Assembly (NCBI GenBank): GCA_037447655.1
Contig: JBBHKE010000813.1
Location: 344,910 to 408,909, forward strand
Direction of reading: 5' to 3'
Origin: Zygnema cylindricum
Taxonomy: Eukaryota; Streptophyta; Zygnematophyceae; Zygnematales; Zygnemataceae
Length of the DNA: 64,000 nt
This document shows, in pieces, positions 29,723 to 41,629 of the stretch. A program made the position numbers and the translations under genes. How positions within the stretch are numbered: the first letter of the stretch is position 1; each line of letters begins with the position of its first letter. Under the pieces are notes generated by a model. It was not told the DNA's origin, ran no database searches, and saw nothing but the letters and a program-made list of their open reading frames with translations.

Positions 29723-31218
29723 TTATTTTAATCCACACTTTTCTCTACAATATTTTAACTTGGGAGATGGCAAAGGTTTGGTCATCATGTGAGTCACCAT
29801 TTCCCCATCACCCCTATACACAAGATTTACAATTTTGTTTTCAACCTTATCTCTTACAAAACTTAATCTTATGTCTATATGTTTAGCCTTGAAAGGATGT
29901 TTTCGATTGGCGGCAATTGTAATGGCAGCCTGGTTATCACAAAAAACTTCACGTACTCCCTCTTTCATACATCCCAGTTTTTGCAATAAATACTTATCCT
30001 ATATCAGCTCTTTCAGAGCAGAAAAATAGGCTATGTACTCAGCCTCCATAGTGGACTGAGCAACCACTTTTTGTTGCTTGCTACTCCAACAACAAGCACC
30101 TTCCCCCACATACAACACATATACAGAAGTGCATCTTCTCATAGTTGCATCCCCATAATTGGCATCACTCGAAGTAGTGATGCGTGTGTGCTCCCCTCCC
30201 AAATGCAACCATAAATCCTTGGTTCCCACCAAATATCTCATGACTCTCTTGGCTGCCTCCCAATCTCTCTTCCTAGGATCATTTAGACTCCTACTGAGGA
30301 CTCGAAGCCGCTATGTCCGGCCTAGTACAATTCATGAAGTAGATTAGGCTTCCTACAACCTGCTTGTAAGTAATAGACTTCATAAATTGTCTCTCATCTG
30401 GACTCATCTAATCATCTGAGATTATCACTCCTCCTTCTACACTCCCATCACTTACTTTCTTCAAGTCCATAGAAGTGGTACAACTGTTTGCCTTTTCCAT
30501 CTGAAATTTCTCATGCATATTCCCTATGGCATCTTTTTGAGTAAGTCTGATAACCTTCTTCCCCCTATCTCTCTCCATTTGAATTCTCGGAATCTATCTT
30601 GCCTCCCCTAAAGCCTTCATGTCAAATTTGCTTCTAAGATCTTTCTTTAACTTATCATTTTTTTCCATAGACTTACTTAAAACCTGCAAATCATCCACAT
30701 AAAATCGAATGAAAACAACACCATTCTCATCCTCAAACATATATAAAGAATGGTCAGAGCTGATCCGGATATATCCTAGACCGGTGAAAAACTCATCTAG
30801 ATTCTTATTCCATTCTCTGGGAGCCTACTTCAGTACGTATAAAGACTTTATGAGTCCGCACACTTTACTCTCCTCTCGTTCCTCAAGAAACCTTGCTGGT
30901 TGTCGCATGAAGATTTGTGCCTCTTGTTCACTATTGAGGAAGGCAGTCTTAATATCTATCTGGTGTATTTCCATGTCTTCATTTCATTCACCATTGAGGA
31001 AGGCAGTCTTAATATCTATCAGGTGTATTTCCATGTCTTCCGCTGCTATTAGACTAAGGAGAATCCTTACTAATGAGAACCGAACCACTGTAGCAAAAGT
31101 CTCCTCGTAATCTATTCCTTCTTTTTGGGTGAACCCCTTTGCTACCAAGCGAGCCTTATATCTCTCAATGGTTTTATCTCGGTTGAGTTTCAATTTAAAC
31201 ACCCATTTGCACTTAATT
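29723..31218 (-). pseudogene. Copia-3 reverse transcriptase and RNase H remnant
   Basis: Read from the right: [53 protein letters not shown], a region with stops, then RNase H with MRYLVGTKDLWLHLGG, STMEAEYIAYFSALKELI, REVFCDNQAAITIAANRKH and HIDIRLSFVRDKVE. It includes a 60-base in-frame tandem duplication at 30921-31040. Many stops; not functional. Confidence 0.88.
30921..31040. repeat. 60-bp tandem duplication inside Copia-3 RT
   Basis: Two copies with a period of exactly 60 bases (30921-30980, 30981-31040) that differ at a few positions, mostly at the left end of each unit. The length is a multiple of three. Confidence 0.85.
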
Positions 31219-31227
31219 GATGATGCA

Positions 31228-32195
31228 TGTAACAGCAAAAGCGGATCGAACTTGTTTATAAAGGGGTATTTAGGTATTATGATTATAGAGAACTAAATTT
31301 GGTAGAAGTCCGCGAAAGAATCACGCTATTTGGAGTTATATTTTAAAAGTTATAGCGATGGGTGTATTTAGGTGACAGCGTGGGGTCTTAATAACAAGTG
31401 GGTATCATTGAAACGGGTTAAGGGACAAATTAGTACTAAAATTACGCGTGTACGTTTCATAAAGTTCTAACGAAAAATTTAGTATGCACGTTGGTTCGTT
31501 TCGTACAAATTTTGGTACGAAACGTCACTTTTACTTAAGGGAATTTCGTAGGAAGTTTTGCGTGCGAAATTTGTTACGCACGATCGTGCGAAGTCGCGTT
31601 TCGTTTGGCGCGCTCTTTTGCACGTAAATGTTACGTAGTGAAGCGTAACGTTTGATTGGTTAGTAAAGTGTTAAGTAGTTAGTAAGAGATTTCGCACGTT
31701 TTTGCATTGGTCAGTCTGAGTCTTTGCTGATCAATGATTGGCCCAGGTAAAAGCCTGTTAAAACGGAGCGTTGATCTGGCCTGGCGAGTCCAGGGCGATG
31801 ATGGATAAATAGTGAAGTGTCAGAGGAGAGTAGACATCTTTTCCTTTGGGAAAAGTTTGTGGAAATTCCGGCTGATCTTGGTCTTGAGCGATTAATACCA
31901 AATTGGAGAAAAGGCATTTTGCATTGAAATCTCTTACTAACTAAATAGTGTTTTAGTAGTTAAGAGATAGAATTATTAAGAGTGGAGAGTAGTGGAAAAC
32001 ACTATAATAAAAAGGGTTGAGCCACGAGGGCAAGAGACCAAGCTAATGTTATGTGGACAAAAGCTTCTTCTAATTTAAATTTTATCCTTATGTGAGTGTG
32101 GTCCAATGTGGATGTGTATTTTCCAATGTGTGGAATGTGTGGTTGGGATTGTTTGTAGTAATGGGATTTTCTGAGAGGTAGGAGATCCTGTTACA
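31228..32195 (+). repeat. Gypsy-1 5' LTR
   Basis: TGTAACAGCAAAAG...CTGTTACA. Its ends are themselves inverted (TGTAACAG / CTGTTACA). It closely matches 38049-39017. Confidence 0.95.
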
Positions 32196-32197
32196 TA

Positions 32198-32210
32198 TGT
32201 TATCAAAGCT
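32198..32210 (+). other. Gypsy-1 primer-binding site
   Basis: TGTTATCAAAGCT, two bases after the LTR. It matches the complement of the 3' end of initiator tRNA-Met (TGGTATCAGAGCT) at 11 of 13 positions. This is the conventional type, unlike the copia elements. Confidence 0.65.
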
Positions 32211-32963
32211 TGGTTAAAAGCCAAAGAGAAGCTTGCTCACCCGAAAATCGACTGCCGTGACCGGTGATGGTGCTCTGACCCGGGTTGGTGGAACCACAAT
32301 GTGAGTGGTAGGGGATTGGAGGGAAAGTAAGTGGCCACACTGCCAGCGGCCGCTGGTTAGATGTGGCGCGTGCTTAGGTCCTCAAGACTAAGGCGGGGTG
32401 GCCAGTGAAGCCACCGCTGAAGCTCACTCCAATTACCTAGAGGCCAAACAAACTTGCCTTCTCTTAGCAATGATTCATGTGTAGAGAGAGGGCTTGAAGC
32501 CATGAAGGGTGAGGATGTGAGGATTAGAGAGTAAAAGATCCTGATGTAGTGGGAACTGGGAAATTTGCTAATGGAGGAAAAGGAAAGTGGAGTACTTTAC
32601 TTCTTCAAGAGCAAAAGAGTCCAGAAATAACTCAAAACTTTTCAAACCCTAAATTGTTACCTTTGATTGATTTCAATTTTGTTGTTGCAAAATTTATGGT
32701 TAAATCTTACCTTTAAAAGCTTTCAATTTTGCTATTGCAAAATTTGTAGGGAAATTCTTACCTTCTATTTCAATGTTGGGAATTCAATATTTGAATTTGT
32801 ACTAACTTACTGTGAATGTCTTTTAAATTTCTCAGATTTTGATCTTTTCAAATGATTTGTTAAGGAGAAGAAGTCTTGGATTGGAGCAATCTAAGGACTT
32901 CAAATCTGTATCAAATTTCATTGGGAAATTATACTCTATCTTTCTTTTGCTAGATTTCATTGT

Positions 32964-33962
32964 GTGATAATGGCAAATTCTGCATGGAAATGTGAAATGG
33001 AGAATGCGTTGAATGTGTTGAAGAAGAGGACTGTAAAATTGGTCAAAAGATTTAATAATCATGCTGCCGCTGTGGATGAAACCATTTCCGAATTGAAAAG
33101 TGAATTAAAAGTTGTCAAAGAAAATGGAAATGTTTCAAATGAGAAATTAGATGAACTTATTAACTTAATTCAGACCAAGAATGATATGAATGACCAAAAG
33201 GGTGAGAGTAGTAAAAGGAATGTCAGTTTTAGGGAGGATGATCATGATAGACCTAAGAAGATAAGGGATCTGAAATTATCTATTAGTGAGGCACCATCGT
33301 TTAATGGTAACAGGATCGATGAGTTGGATGCTTCGATTTTTCATATGGAATATTATTTGGAGTCTATAAATTGCGATCGTGATGATTACACTTCTTTTGC
33401 TGTTAACTGTCTGAAAGGCGATGCTCAGATTTGGTATTATACTCAGAAAAGTTCTAAATTGATTCTTGATAATGCTGATTGGGAAACTTTTAAAACCGCG
33501 ATCAAATCGCGTTTCTTGTCTGTCACTTTTAAATCCAGAATAGAAGAAAAGTGGTTGAATTGTAAGCAGACTGGATCTGTGAAAGATTATATTGTGGAAT
33601 TTGACTCATCTAGCATTCATGTCATAGGTTTAACTGATGAAATGGCTAAATTGCATTTCTTGAACTATTTGAATCCTATATTGAAATCAGAACTAAAACA
33701 TCAAAAATTTATTAATTTGAAGGAATTACAAGACAAATCATTGGAATTAGAGGATCAGTTGGGGTATAATCGGGAAACTCGATCAATCAGGGGTAATTTG
33801 AATGAATTATTAGAGTGGGATGAGGAGGAATTTGTTGAAGAGGGTCTGAATGCTGGTCTGGTGAATGCTGGTCTGGTGAATAGGCAAAATATCTTCAGGG
33901 GAAATCAAAGAGGTGGATATAGTGTTAATACAAGAAATAAAGTTAACAATAAAGAAGGGTAG
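32964..33962 (+). pseudogene. Gypsy-1 gag (capsid part)
   Basis: 332 codons from MIMANSAWKCEMENAL. There is a coiled-coil-like start, then a retrotransposon gag domain (APSFNGNRIDELDASIFHM, CLKGDAQIWYYTQ). It ends at a stop just as the nucleocapsid begins. The zinc knuckles are in the +1 frame, which could be decay or a former frameshift site. The direct repeat NAGLVNAGLVNR is near 33847. Confidence 0.85.
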
Positions 33963-34242
33963 ATTAAAAGTCCTAAACCAAAGATTAATGCCCAGAAAGC
34001 CTAACTTTACCATCCCCACATGCACTATTTGTCAGAAAAAGGGTCATAGAGCATTTGAGTGTGCACAACTGAAAAAGATTAACTGTTATATCTGTGGAGA
34101 GGAGGGACATTTTAGTAGAGATTGCATAAAACCCAAAAAGAAAGTCACTTGTTTCAAATGCGGAGGTCCACATCATTACTCTAAAGACTGTACAGATAAA
34201 GGTTCTCTCAAATTAGTTGATGTAAATGAAGGTCTCCAATAG
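33913..34242 (+). pseudogene. Gypsy-1 nucleocapsid, three zinc knuckles
   Basis: Three CCHC motifs in a row: CTICQKKGHRAFEC, CYICGEEGHFSRDC and CFKCGGPHHYSKDC. Each fits CX2CX4HX4C. It is in a different frame from gag and stops before protease. Confidence 0.88.
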
Positions 34243-34316
34243 GATATTGCCTTATACGTAGCTGAGCAGGAAGCCCAGGAGGTGGGAAACGGAAAAGACT
34301 AACTGAAAGTCCTTAG

Positions 34317-34637
34317 TTGAGTCAACCGGATCCAGAAGTTAAAGAGTTAACTTTGGAGGGGAAATTATTGAATGGAAAAGTTAGGATAGCTGAATTTATT
34401 ATGATTCTCACTACACTGCATAGTTTAAAGAATCCTTCTGATGAAATTCTCAACAACAAACCTATGTTAGGACAGTTTAGTTATGATGACACCAGACACA
34501 GTTTGATTATTTTTGAGTCATTAGTGGAAAGAAAACCGTTGAGAGTAATGGTTTATTCAGGTGCCGCACATAATTTAATTTCATATAAGTTTGTAGAGGA
34601 AAATAAAATTCCTACTGTCATAAGGGAAAAGCCTTAA
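34317..34637 (+). pseudogene. Gypsy-1 protease
   Basis: Retropepsin-type sequence with VMVYSGAAHNLISYKFV. The family pattern is DSGA, but the catalytic Asp is Tyr here, so the protease should be dead. It stops at 34637 in mid-domain; the same frame continues with [12 protein letters not shown] in the next entry. Confidence 0.82.
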
Positions 34638-34646
34638 CATGTTCAA

Positions 34647-35735
34647 GTGGCAAATGGTAATAAGTCCACATTAGACTTACAAACTGACACGATAAAAGTT
34701 GATATCCAGGGTCATAAAATGAAAGTTGTGTGTGAAATAATGAATTTGGGAAGTGAAGAACTAATTTTGGGAAAGCCTTGGTTAACTGAACACAATCCTC
34801 AAATTAATTGGGAAATTAACACCTTGAAAGTGAGGTCTGAAAACGGTTGGAAGGTTTTGCAAGCATTATCTCCTAAGAAATTGCATAGGAATCATATAAA
34901 TATTATAACCAGATTGGGAGTGGAAGGTTTGATATCTGCTAAACAATTTAAAATGCACTTAAAAGATAAAACAAATCATCCTTTCGTGTTATTAGTAACT
35001 GAGGCAGCTACTGATGAAAGAGGGGGAGAAAACACTAACATTGATGTCATCACTAAATCAGACACCACTAAAACTTTCAAAAAACTAAAATCTGATTTTG
35101 TAACTGACATTAATACATCTGATATTGCTGTTAAGGATTTGATTTTTGAATTTCAAGATGTTTTCCCAAGTGATTTACCCTCGGAAAGGCCACCTTCCCG
35201 AGATGTAGAACATGTTATTAACCTTCAACCTGGATGTAATCCTCTTGTCACGGGAATTTATAAACACAGTTTCTTTGAGCAGGGGGGATTAAAGAAACAG
35301 ATCAAAGAACTCTTAGAGAAAGAACATATTCAGCCCAACAAATCACCGTACGGAGCACCCGTTCTCTTCGTCAAAAAAAAGGACGGAACGTTGAGAATGT
35401 GTGTCGATTATCGTAGTCTGAATAAGATTACGGTGAATGATAGGTATCCGTTACCATTAATTTTTGATTTGATAGATCGTTTAATGGGTGCAAAAGTATT
35501 TTCGTTGATTGACTTGCGTAGTGGCTTTAATCAGGTGGCAATTAGAATTGAAGATGTTGATAAAACTGCTTTCAGGACTACGGTGGGTCATTTCGAATGG
35601 ATAGTGATGTCATTCGGCTTAACAAATGCACCGCCTACTTACCAAAGATTAATGAACCAAACCTTTTCAGATTACATAGATGAGTTTGTCCAAGTGTTTA
35701 TAGATGATATTTTCATTTACACTGAATCTAAATAA
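34647..35735 (+). pseudogene. Gypsy-1 protease end and reverse transcriptase
   Basis: [18 protein letters not shown] (end of protease), then a linker with [19 protein letters not shown] follows with [56 protein letters not shown] and the catalytic FIDDIFIY box (the usual F/Y-x-DD). A TAA stop after TESK interrupts it; the sequence continues in frame (HVIHLRRVLE). Confidence 0.92.
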
Positions 35736-36500
35736 CAACATGTAATTCATTTAAGAAGAGTGTTGGAAAGGTTATAAGAAAGAAAATTATATAGAAAATT
35801 GTCAAAATCCAGCTTTCTTAAAAGTGAACAATTATTTTTGGGACATATTGTTAATGGGGAAAGTGTTAAAACAAATCCATCCAAAATTTTAGCAATCCAA
35901 AATTGGAAGCAACCTACTAATGTCACAGAAGTTAGATCGTTTTTGGGATTGGCCACTTATTACAAAAAATTTATCAGGAACTTCATTATGATCGCCGCAC
36001 CTTTGACGGATTTACTTCGGAAGAATGAGACGTTTGTGTGGAGAGTTGATCAGGAGGGAGCATTCGAGGAACTAAAAGGGAAGTTGACCTCTGCCCCTAC
36101 ACTGGTGTATCCTGACTCTGCTGGGGAATTTGAAGTTCTGATCACTACAGATACATCTGATAAAGGTCTAGGTGCAGTTATAAGTCAACAGTCGGCAAAC
36201 ACTTTCATCCTATTGCTTTTGAGTCTAGAAAATTCAATGATGTTGAGAAGAACTATACAGCACAGGAAAAGGAATTACTAGCAATTGTACATGCTTTGGT
36301 AAAATGGCGTTGTTATTTGCATAATAAAGATTTTACAGTTCACTGTGGTAATAAAACACTCTCTTATTTACAGAGATTAAGTGATGCACAGATTATGATT
36401 GGCAGGCATGTTAGGTGGATGCAGAAATTAGCATATTTCAAGTTTAATGTCAAACATATTCTTGGGAAGACAAATGTAGTCGCAAATCCTTTAAGCAAAT
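35736..36500 (+). pseudogene. Gypsy-1 RNase H
   Basis: KSSFLKSEQLFLGHIV, EVRSFLGLATYYKKFIRNF and APTLVYPDSAGEFEVLITTDTSD precede a frame change near 36210. The other frame continues QEKELLAIVHALVKWRCYL and KFNVKHILGKTNVVANPLS. Confidence 0.88.
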
Positions 36501-37894
36501 GTTTTGAAATAAGTGTTATGGTTCAGGATGAATTGTTTTTAGATACAGTTAGAAATCGTTATGATAAAGATCCTTATTTTGTTGTGATTTGCAATAATAT
36601 TTCGAGAGGGAATTCTAACCCATTGAATGAGAGTCATGTCAAAAAATTTAGACTAGAGGATGGTTTAGTGAATTTGCAAATTGGGGATAAATTATGCATT
36701 CCTAAAGTGGGAGACTTAAGAAAACATATTTTACAGGAAGCTCATGAGCATTTAGGACATCTAGGTCGAGATAAAACTCTTAGTCAATTTCAAAGTATAT
36801 TGTTTTGGCCTGAGATGGCAAAGGAGGTGTCAAAACACGTGGAAAGTTGTGTCCCTTGCCAACAGAGTAAACCTAGTACCCAAAAACCTAAAGGTTTTTT
36901 AAAACCTTTGGATATCTCCGAAAGACCTTGGGTATCTGTCAGTATGAATTTTATTGTCAGGTTGCCTGCTACATCTAAAAGGAATGTCAGTATCATGGTC
37001 GTAGTCGATAGGTTCAGTAAAATGGCAATCTTTATCCCTTGCAAAACCACTCATTCAGTTGTAGATATTGCAAAGTTATATTTTGACAACGTGGTCAAAC
37101 ATCATGGAGTCCCTCTATATATAGTCAGTGATAAAGATTCTAAATTTACGTTTGCTTTTTGGAAAGAATTACAGCAAAATTTAGGCTCTGAATTGAAAAT
37201 AAGTACCGCTTATCATCCTCAGACAGATGGACAGACAGACGGGATAAACCGTACACTAGAGGAAATGCTTAGGACTGTTTGGAGTGGAGTTCAGAACACA
37301 TGGGAATCTAAATTGCCATTAATGGAATTTGCATACAATTCATGTAAACATGCTAGTACAGGATTCTCACCATGTAAAGATGCATACGGATACCAACCTA
37401 GAGAAGCATTAAACTTAATAACAGGGGTCACTCAAGAGAATAGGGGTTCTGGAACAGAGTTTTGGGAATATGTTCAAACAGTTTGGAAAACTGTCCGGGA
37501 TGCGTTAGTGGAGGCACAAAAGAGGCAAGAATTAAATGCTAACCGCAAACGGGGTGATTGGGTGTTACGCATAGGTGACAAGGTTTGGCTTTCTACAACT
37601 CATTACAGGTGCAAGATTGAGGGACAATCGGATCCTACGGGGAAATTTGCTCCTATGTACATTGGACCATATATTGTAATCGAGATGATATCGTCAGTTC
37701 CTGCCAAATTGGACTTCCCACCTTCAACAAAAATTCATCCAATGATACACATAAGCCAATTCAAACCAGCGAATCTTCGACCAATTGACAGAGAATTGGA
37801 ATTGGATCCCTCAATAATTATAAAACCTGAAGTCCACAGATGGGTAATAGATTGGGTTGGTCAATGGTTCAGGGTCAGCGATACTATATTCTAG
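36501..37894 (+). pseudogene. Gypsy-1 integrase
   Basis: HHCC finger: EAHEHLGHLGRDKTL...CVPCQQSKP. In the core the first catalytic Asp is changed to Asn (VSMNFIVRLPA, usual SMDFI). The second (IVSDKDSKF) and the Glu (NRTLEEML) remain. TAYHPQTDGQTDGINR is conserved. The tail KVWLSTTHYRC and FAPMYIGPYIVIEMISS is followed by a weak chromodomain-like stretch broken by the stop at 37894. Confidence 0.9.
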
Positions 37895-38048
37895 CAAGTG
37901 CATTATCTAGGAAGGCCTAAGGATGAGTTGACTTCAAAGATAAAAATTCTGATTTTTTACAGAGGTATTGGAGGGATAATAATATAAAATCCCGTCTTGA
38001 GAATTAAAGGTGTTTAACTAAGGTAAGTTAAAAATAAGGAGGGGTTGA

Positions 38049-39017
38049 TGTAACAGCAATAGCGGATCGAACTTGTTTATAAAGGGGTATTTAGGTATTA
38101 TGTTTATAGAGTACTAAATTTGGTAAACGTCCGCGAAAGAATCACGCTATTTGGAGTTATATTTTAAAAGTTATAGCGATGGGTGTATTTAGGTGACAGC
38201 GTGGGGTCTTAATAACAAATGGGTATCATTGAAACGGGTTAAGGGTCAAATTAGTACAGAAATTACGCATGTACGTTTCATAAAGTTCTAATTAAACGTT
38301 TAGTATGCACGGTGGTTCGTTTCGTACAAATTTTAGTACGAAACGTCACTTTTACTTAAGGGAATTTCGAAGGAAGTTTCGCGTTCGAAATTTGTTACGC
38401 ACGATCGTGCAAAGTTTTGTTTTGTTTGACGCGCAATTTTGCACGTAAATGTTACGGAGTGAAACGTAACGTTTGATTGGTTAGTAAAGTGCTAAGTAGT
38501 TAGTAAGAGATTTCGCACATTTTTGCATTAGTCAGTCTGAGTCTTTGCTGATCAATGATTGGCCCAGGTAAAAGCTTGTTAAAACGAAGCGTAGACTCTG
38601 GCCTGGCGAGTCCAGGGCGATGATGGATAAATACTGAAGTGTAAGAGGAGAGTAGACATTTTTTCCTTAGGGAAAAGTTTGTGGAAATTCCGGCTGATCT
38701 TGGTCTTGAACGATTAATACCAAATTGGAGAAAAGGCATTTTGCATTGAAATCTCTTACTAACTAAATAGTGTTTTAGTAGTTAAGAGATGGAATTATTA
38801 AGAGTGGAGAGTAGTGGAAAACACTTTAATAAGAAGGGTTGAGCCACGAGGGCAAGAGACCAAGCTAATGTTATGTGGACAAAAGCTTCTTCTAATTTAA
38901 AGTTTATCCTTGTGTGAGTGTTGTCCAATGTGGATGTGTATTTTCCAATGTGTGGAATGTGTGGTTGGGATTGTTTGTAGTAATGGAATTTTCTGAGAGG
39001 TAAGAGATCGTGTTACA
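38049..39017 (+). repeat. Gypsy-1 3' LTR
   Basis: TGTAACAGCAATAG...GTGTTACA, 969 bases. It is preceded by the purine tract AAATAAGGAGGGG (about 38032-38044). Confidence 0.95.
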
Positions 39018-39083
39018 ATGCATCCCGTCAAATCTAAACCACTTTATATTATCCGTTTAAACAAATGTCCGATACATTTGTTT

Positions 39084-39977
39084 TGTTGGAAAGAAGTAAT
39101 TAATATTCACTTCTTAATTTAGACTATAGAGTGAAAAGAGAGAGAGAGAGTCATCATGGTTGTCGCCATAGTCAGAAAAAAGCAGGCAGACAGATTAATA
39201 GATTGCCAAAATGTTGCTCTAAACCAGATTTGAAACTAGGTCTGGAAGAATTATATAGACGTACGCCTTTATCATTATTGCGTTAACAAAACGATGCATG
39301 TATTCAGTTTGCTATTCATATAAAGTATTACGCAAATGTCACTATCATTAAAACATACCAAAATTGACGAAACGACATCTATAGTCAAACGGCGCTCGCG
39401 GACGCGAATCTAACCGTGTATAATACATGATCGGATGAACGTCTACGCCCCCGCCAAACCCGAATGAATCTCTGGCGGCTTTTGAACATAGCGGCGCGCT
39501 GTGCCACGTGGTGCCACATCATTGGATGCTGGAAATGATGGGAGGAGGAACGATGGCTCCTAGGTTGACAAGTGTCAACCAGAAGGCCATGTTGTACAAT
39601 GGTCGTACAAGAAGTACAATCGGCCACTGTACCTTCTTGTACCATACACCGTTTTTTATTGGATAAGGGTAGAGTAGTAGGTAGTTGTGACTAGGAGTTA
39701 AGGGACTTAGCGTGTTTGAGGCGACTCTCTCCAGGTGACCTTTTGTGTTTATAGGCCCTCTTTGGCCAGCCATAACTTACTGCTCAAGGGAGCAAATTCA
39801 GTGACTCTTTTCGCGTTTTACTTAAAGGAGTCTTGTCCTCACAGGGGTGAGGGTGGTCAATATATTTGTGTGCCTTGGCGGCACTTATTTAGTGGGAAAG
39901 TGAAAGGGTCAAATATTATCCTTGAGGCTTTACATAGGCTGTTTATTTTGTGGGTTAATGGAGACCACAAAATTTAA
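39084..39977 (+). mobile_element. Solo LTR of the Copia-1 family
   Basis: 894 bases beginning TGTTGGAAAGAAG and ending AAATTTAA, homologous to the Copia-1 LTRs. It is flanked by an exact TGTTT duplication (39079-39083, 39978-39982). It lies inside the Copia-3 5' LTR and has no internal coding, as expected after LTR-LTR recombination. Confidence 0.9.
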
Positions 39978-39982
39978 TGTTT

Positions 39983-40412
39983 CGTGCGGGTTTTTTTTCG
40001 CACTATATTACAACTATTCTTTATGCTTGTTGTCTATAATTCCGTTAATCAGATTAAGGTTCCTTAGAAATGTTTAAATAAAATTCAAACCCTATTTACT
40101 TTAACGAACTTCTACGACAGACCGGTTAGAGTTCACGGCTACGCCTCGCTTTGTCGGTCGAAGGTTCGAGTCCTGTCAAACTCAACCTATTTGTTAAGAG
40201 TGACTTATGTCACCCTACAGTCCTGTCTGTGTAGCTAAAGCAGCCATGGCTCCACCACTCTCTCTCACCTAGCCATGGCTCCACCACTCTCTCACCTGCA
40301 ATGACTACAACAAGTATAGGGGCTAGAGAGAAAAGGAGGAGGCAAACTGCCTGCCCTTTTACTAAATCTATTCAGACCTAGAAAATACCCCATAAATATA
40401 GTGATTGCAACA
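39983..40412 (-). repeat. Copia-3 5' LTR, outer part
   Basis: The right-hand LTR is broken into 31219-31227, 39018-39083 and this piece by Gypsy-1 and the solo LTR. It has tRNA-like box B GGTTCGAGTCC near 40170. It ends GATTGCAACA beside the AATCA duplication. Confidence 0.88.
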
Positions 40413-40417
40413 AATCA

Positions 40418-40636
40418 CAATAAAACCAAAGGTTAGGTGAAAAGCTTTGTTGTTTAAATCGTGGAATTTGTTCATTTTTTCCGATTTCTTTGTATAATTC
40501 GTGACTGTTTAAAAATCGCAAAAAACCATGGAGTACTTTCTATCCGTTAAACTGAACAGAAAATTTACGGGAAATGTACGGTATTTTACGGAAATGTATT
40601 ATTTTTTACGTTAAATGTACAAACTTTGACCAAAAC
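40418..40636. other. Short spacer between Copia-3 and Copia-4
   Basis: It has no gene. The part at 40518-40600 (CTTTCTATCCGTTAAACTGAAC, then AAATGTACGG units) resembles 46990-47070 on the other side of Copia-4. Confidence 0.55.
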
Positions 40637-41629
40637 TGCAATGTTGTGTCCTCCATTTAGACCAAGAATGAGGAAGCCTCTAGGGAGTTTTTGACTAACC
40701 CACTTTCAACGAGAGCAACTGCTACCCTAGCATACAAATAGGTTACTTGACTGCACCCCTGTGCACATTGGACTCCTCTGAGTCCACGGCAAAAACAATC
40801 ACTGAAAACGCCTTACCAAGCCATTAATTATCAAGTTGCAAAGATGCCAATATATATACAAGCTTGTTGGGAGAGAGGCGGCTACCTCCTCAATCCTCTA
40901 AGTTCTACACCCCTCTCACAACCCCTATCTACTGATGTACGAACCAGTCAGAACACTGTTCAGTACAGACAAGTATTATGGCCGAGGTACTTTCTGTACG
41001 GCTAGTGTACGACAAGGCCATGGAGTGGACGTCTGTCTCCTTTGGACTTGCTTTTATGCTCCCCGGGATTCCTGCTTCCCAATGATATCTTGCCACGTGT
41101 CGATAGGTCATGTTACATCCGCAAACTGCCAAAACGGCCATTCACGGATCCCGACGATGGTGCGGGCCGTTGGATCGAAACCGACTTTAATTCCCAGCCG
41201 TTCAAAAACAAATGTCCGGTATATTTATTTCGTGCGCACTTAATTCCCCAACTGGTTTCTATGTATCCTATTTGTAATTCCGTTAATCGGATAAGTCGTC
41301 TATCTATTGCGTAAATAGCTGTCGAGCCCTATGTATCCGAACAGACTACTACGACAAACAGGTAAGGGTTGACGGCTATGCCTCGCCCTACCGGTGGGAG
41401 GTTCGAGTCTTGCCAAACTCAACCCTTTTGGTTGAGAGTGACTTATATCACTTTTAAGCCCTGCCTATGGAGCTAAGGCAACCATGGCTCCACTGCCCTC
41501 TCTCTCCTTCAGTGACTGCAACAAGTATGGGGGCTAGAGGGAGAAGGTGGAGGCAGACTGCCTTTGCTTTTCATTTTTATTTTAATTAAGACCTAGAAAA
41601 TATCTCCCATAAATCTAGTGATTTCAACA
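40637..41629 (-). repeat. Copia-4 3' LTR
   Basis: 993 bases, matching 45988-46980 along the whole length with scattered differences. Confidence 0.95.

Larger units (their letters stand above)
31228..39017 (+). mobile_element. Gypsy-1 LTR retrotransposon (Ty3/gypsy)
   Basis: 7790 bases, flanked by an exact ATGCA duplication (31223-31227, 39018-39022) within the Copia-3 LTR. LTRs of 968 and 969 bases are nearly identical, so insertion was fairly recent. The order is gag, zinc knuckles, protease, RT, RNase H, integrase. A few stops and three frame changes break the polyprotein. Confidence 0.96.
28697..40412 (-). mobile_element. Copia-3 LTR retrotransposon, internally deleted, carrying two later insertions
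   Basis: An exact AATCA duplication flanks it (28692-28696, 40413-40417). The left LTR is complete. Only the RT to RNase H part of pol remains. The gag, protease, integrase and the primer-site end of the 5' LTR are missing, with RT joined directly to mid-LTR sequence at 31218/31219. Gypsy-1 and later a solo LTR inserted into the remaining 5' LTR. Confidence 0.88.

Noticed and set aside
31711-31917. Minus-strand frame of 68 codons, repeated at 38500-38739
   Set aside because: It lies in both Gypsy-1 LTRs and recurs only because the LTRs are copies. The two versions differ by frame-preserving and other changes with no sign of selection.
33913-33962. Programmed +1 frameshift between gag and nucleocapsid of Gypsy-1
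   Set aside because: No slippery site is obvious and other frame changes occur in the same element, so simple decay is the likelier reason.
40150-40190. Functional tRNA gene at the GGTTCGAGTCC box
   Set aside because: The acceptor and T stems do not close properly and the D arm is poor. It is reported instead as a conserved tRNA-like LTR motif.
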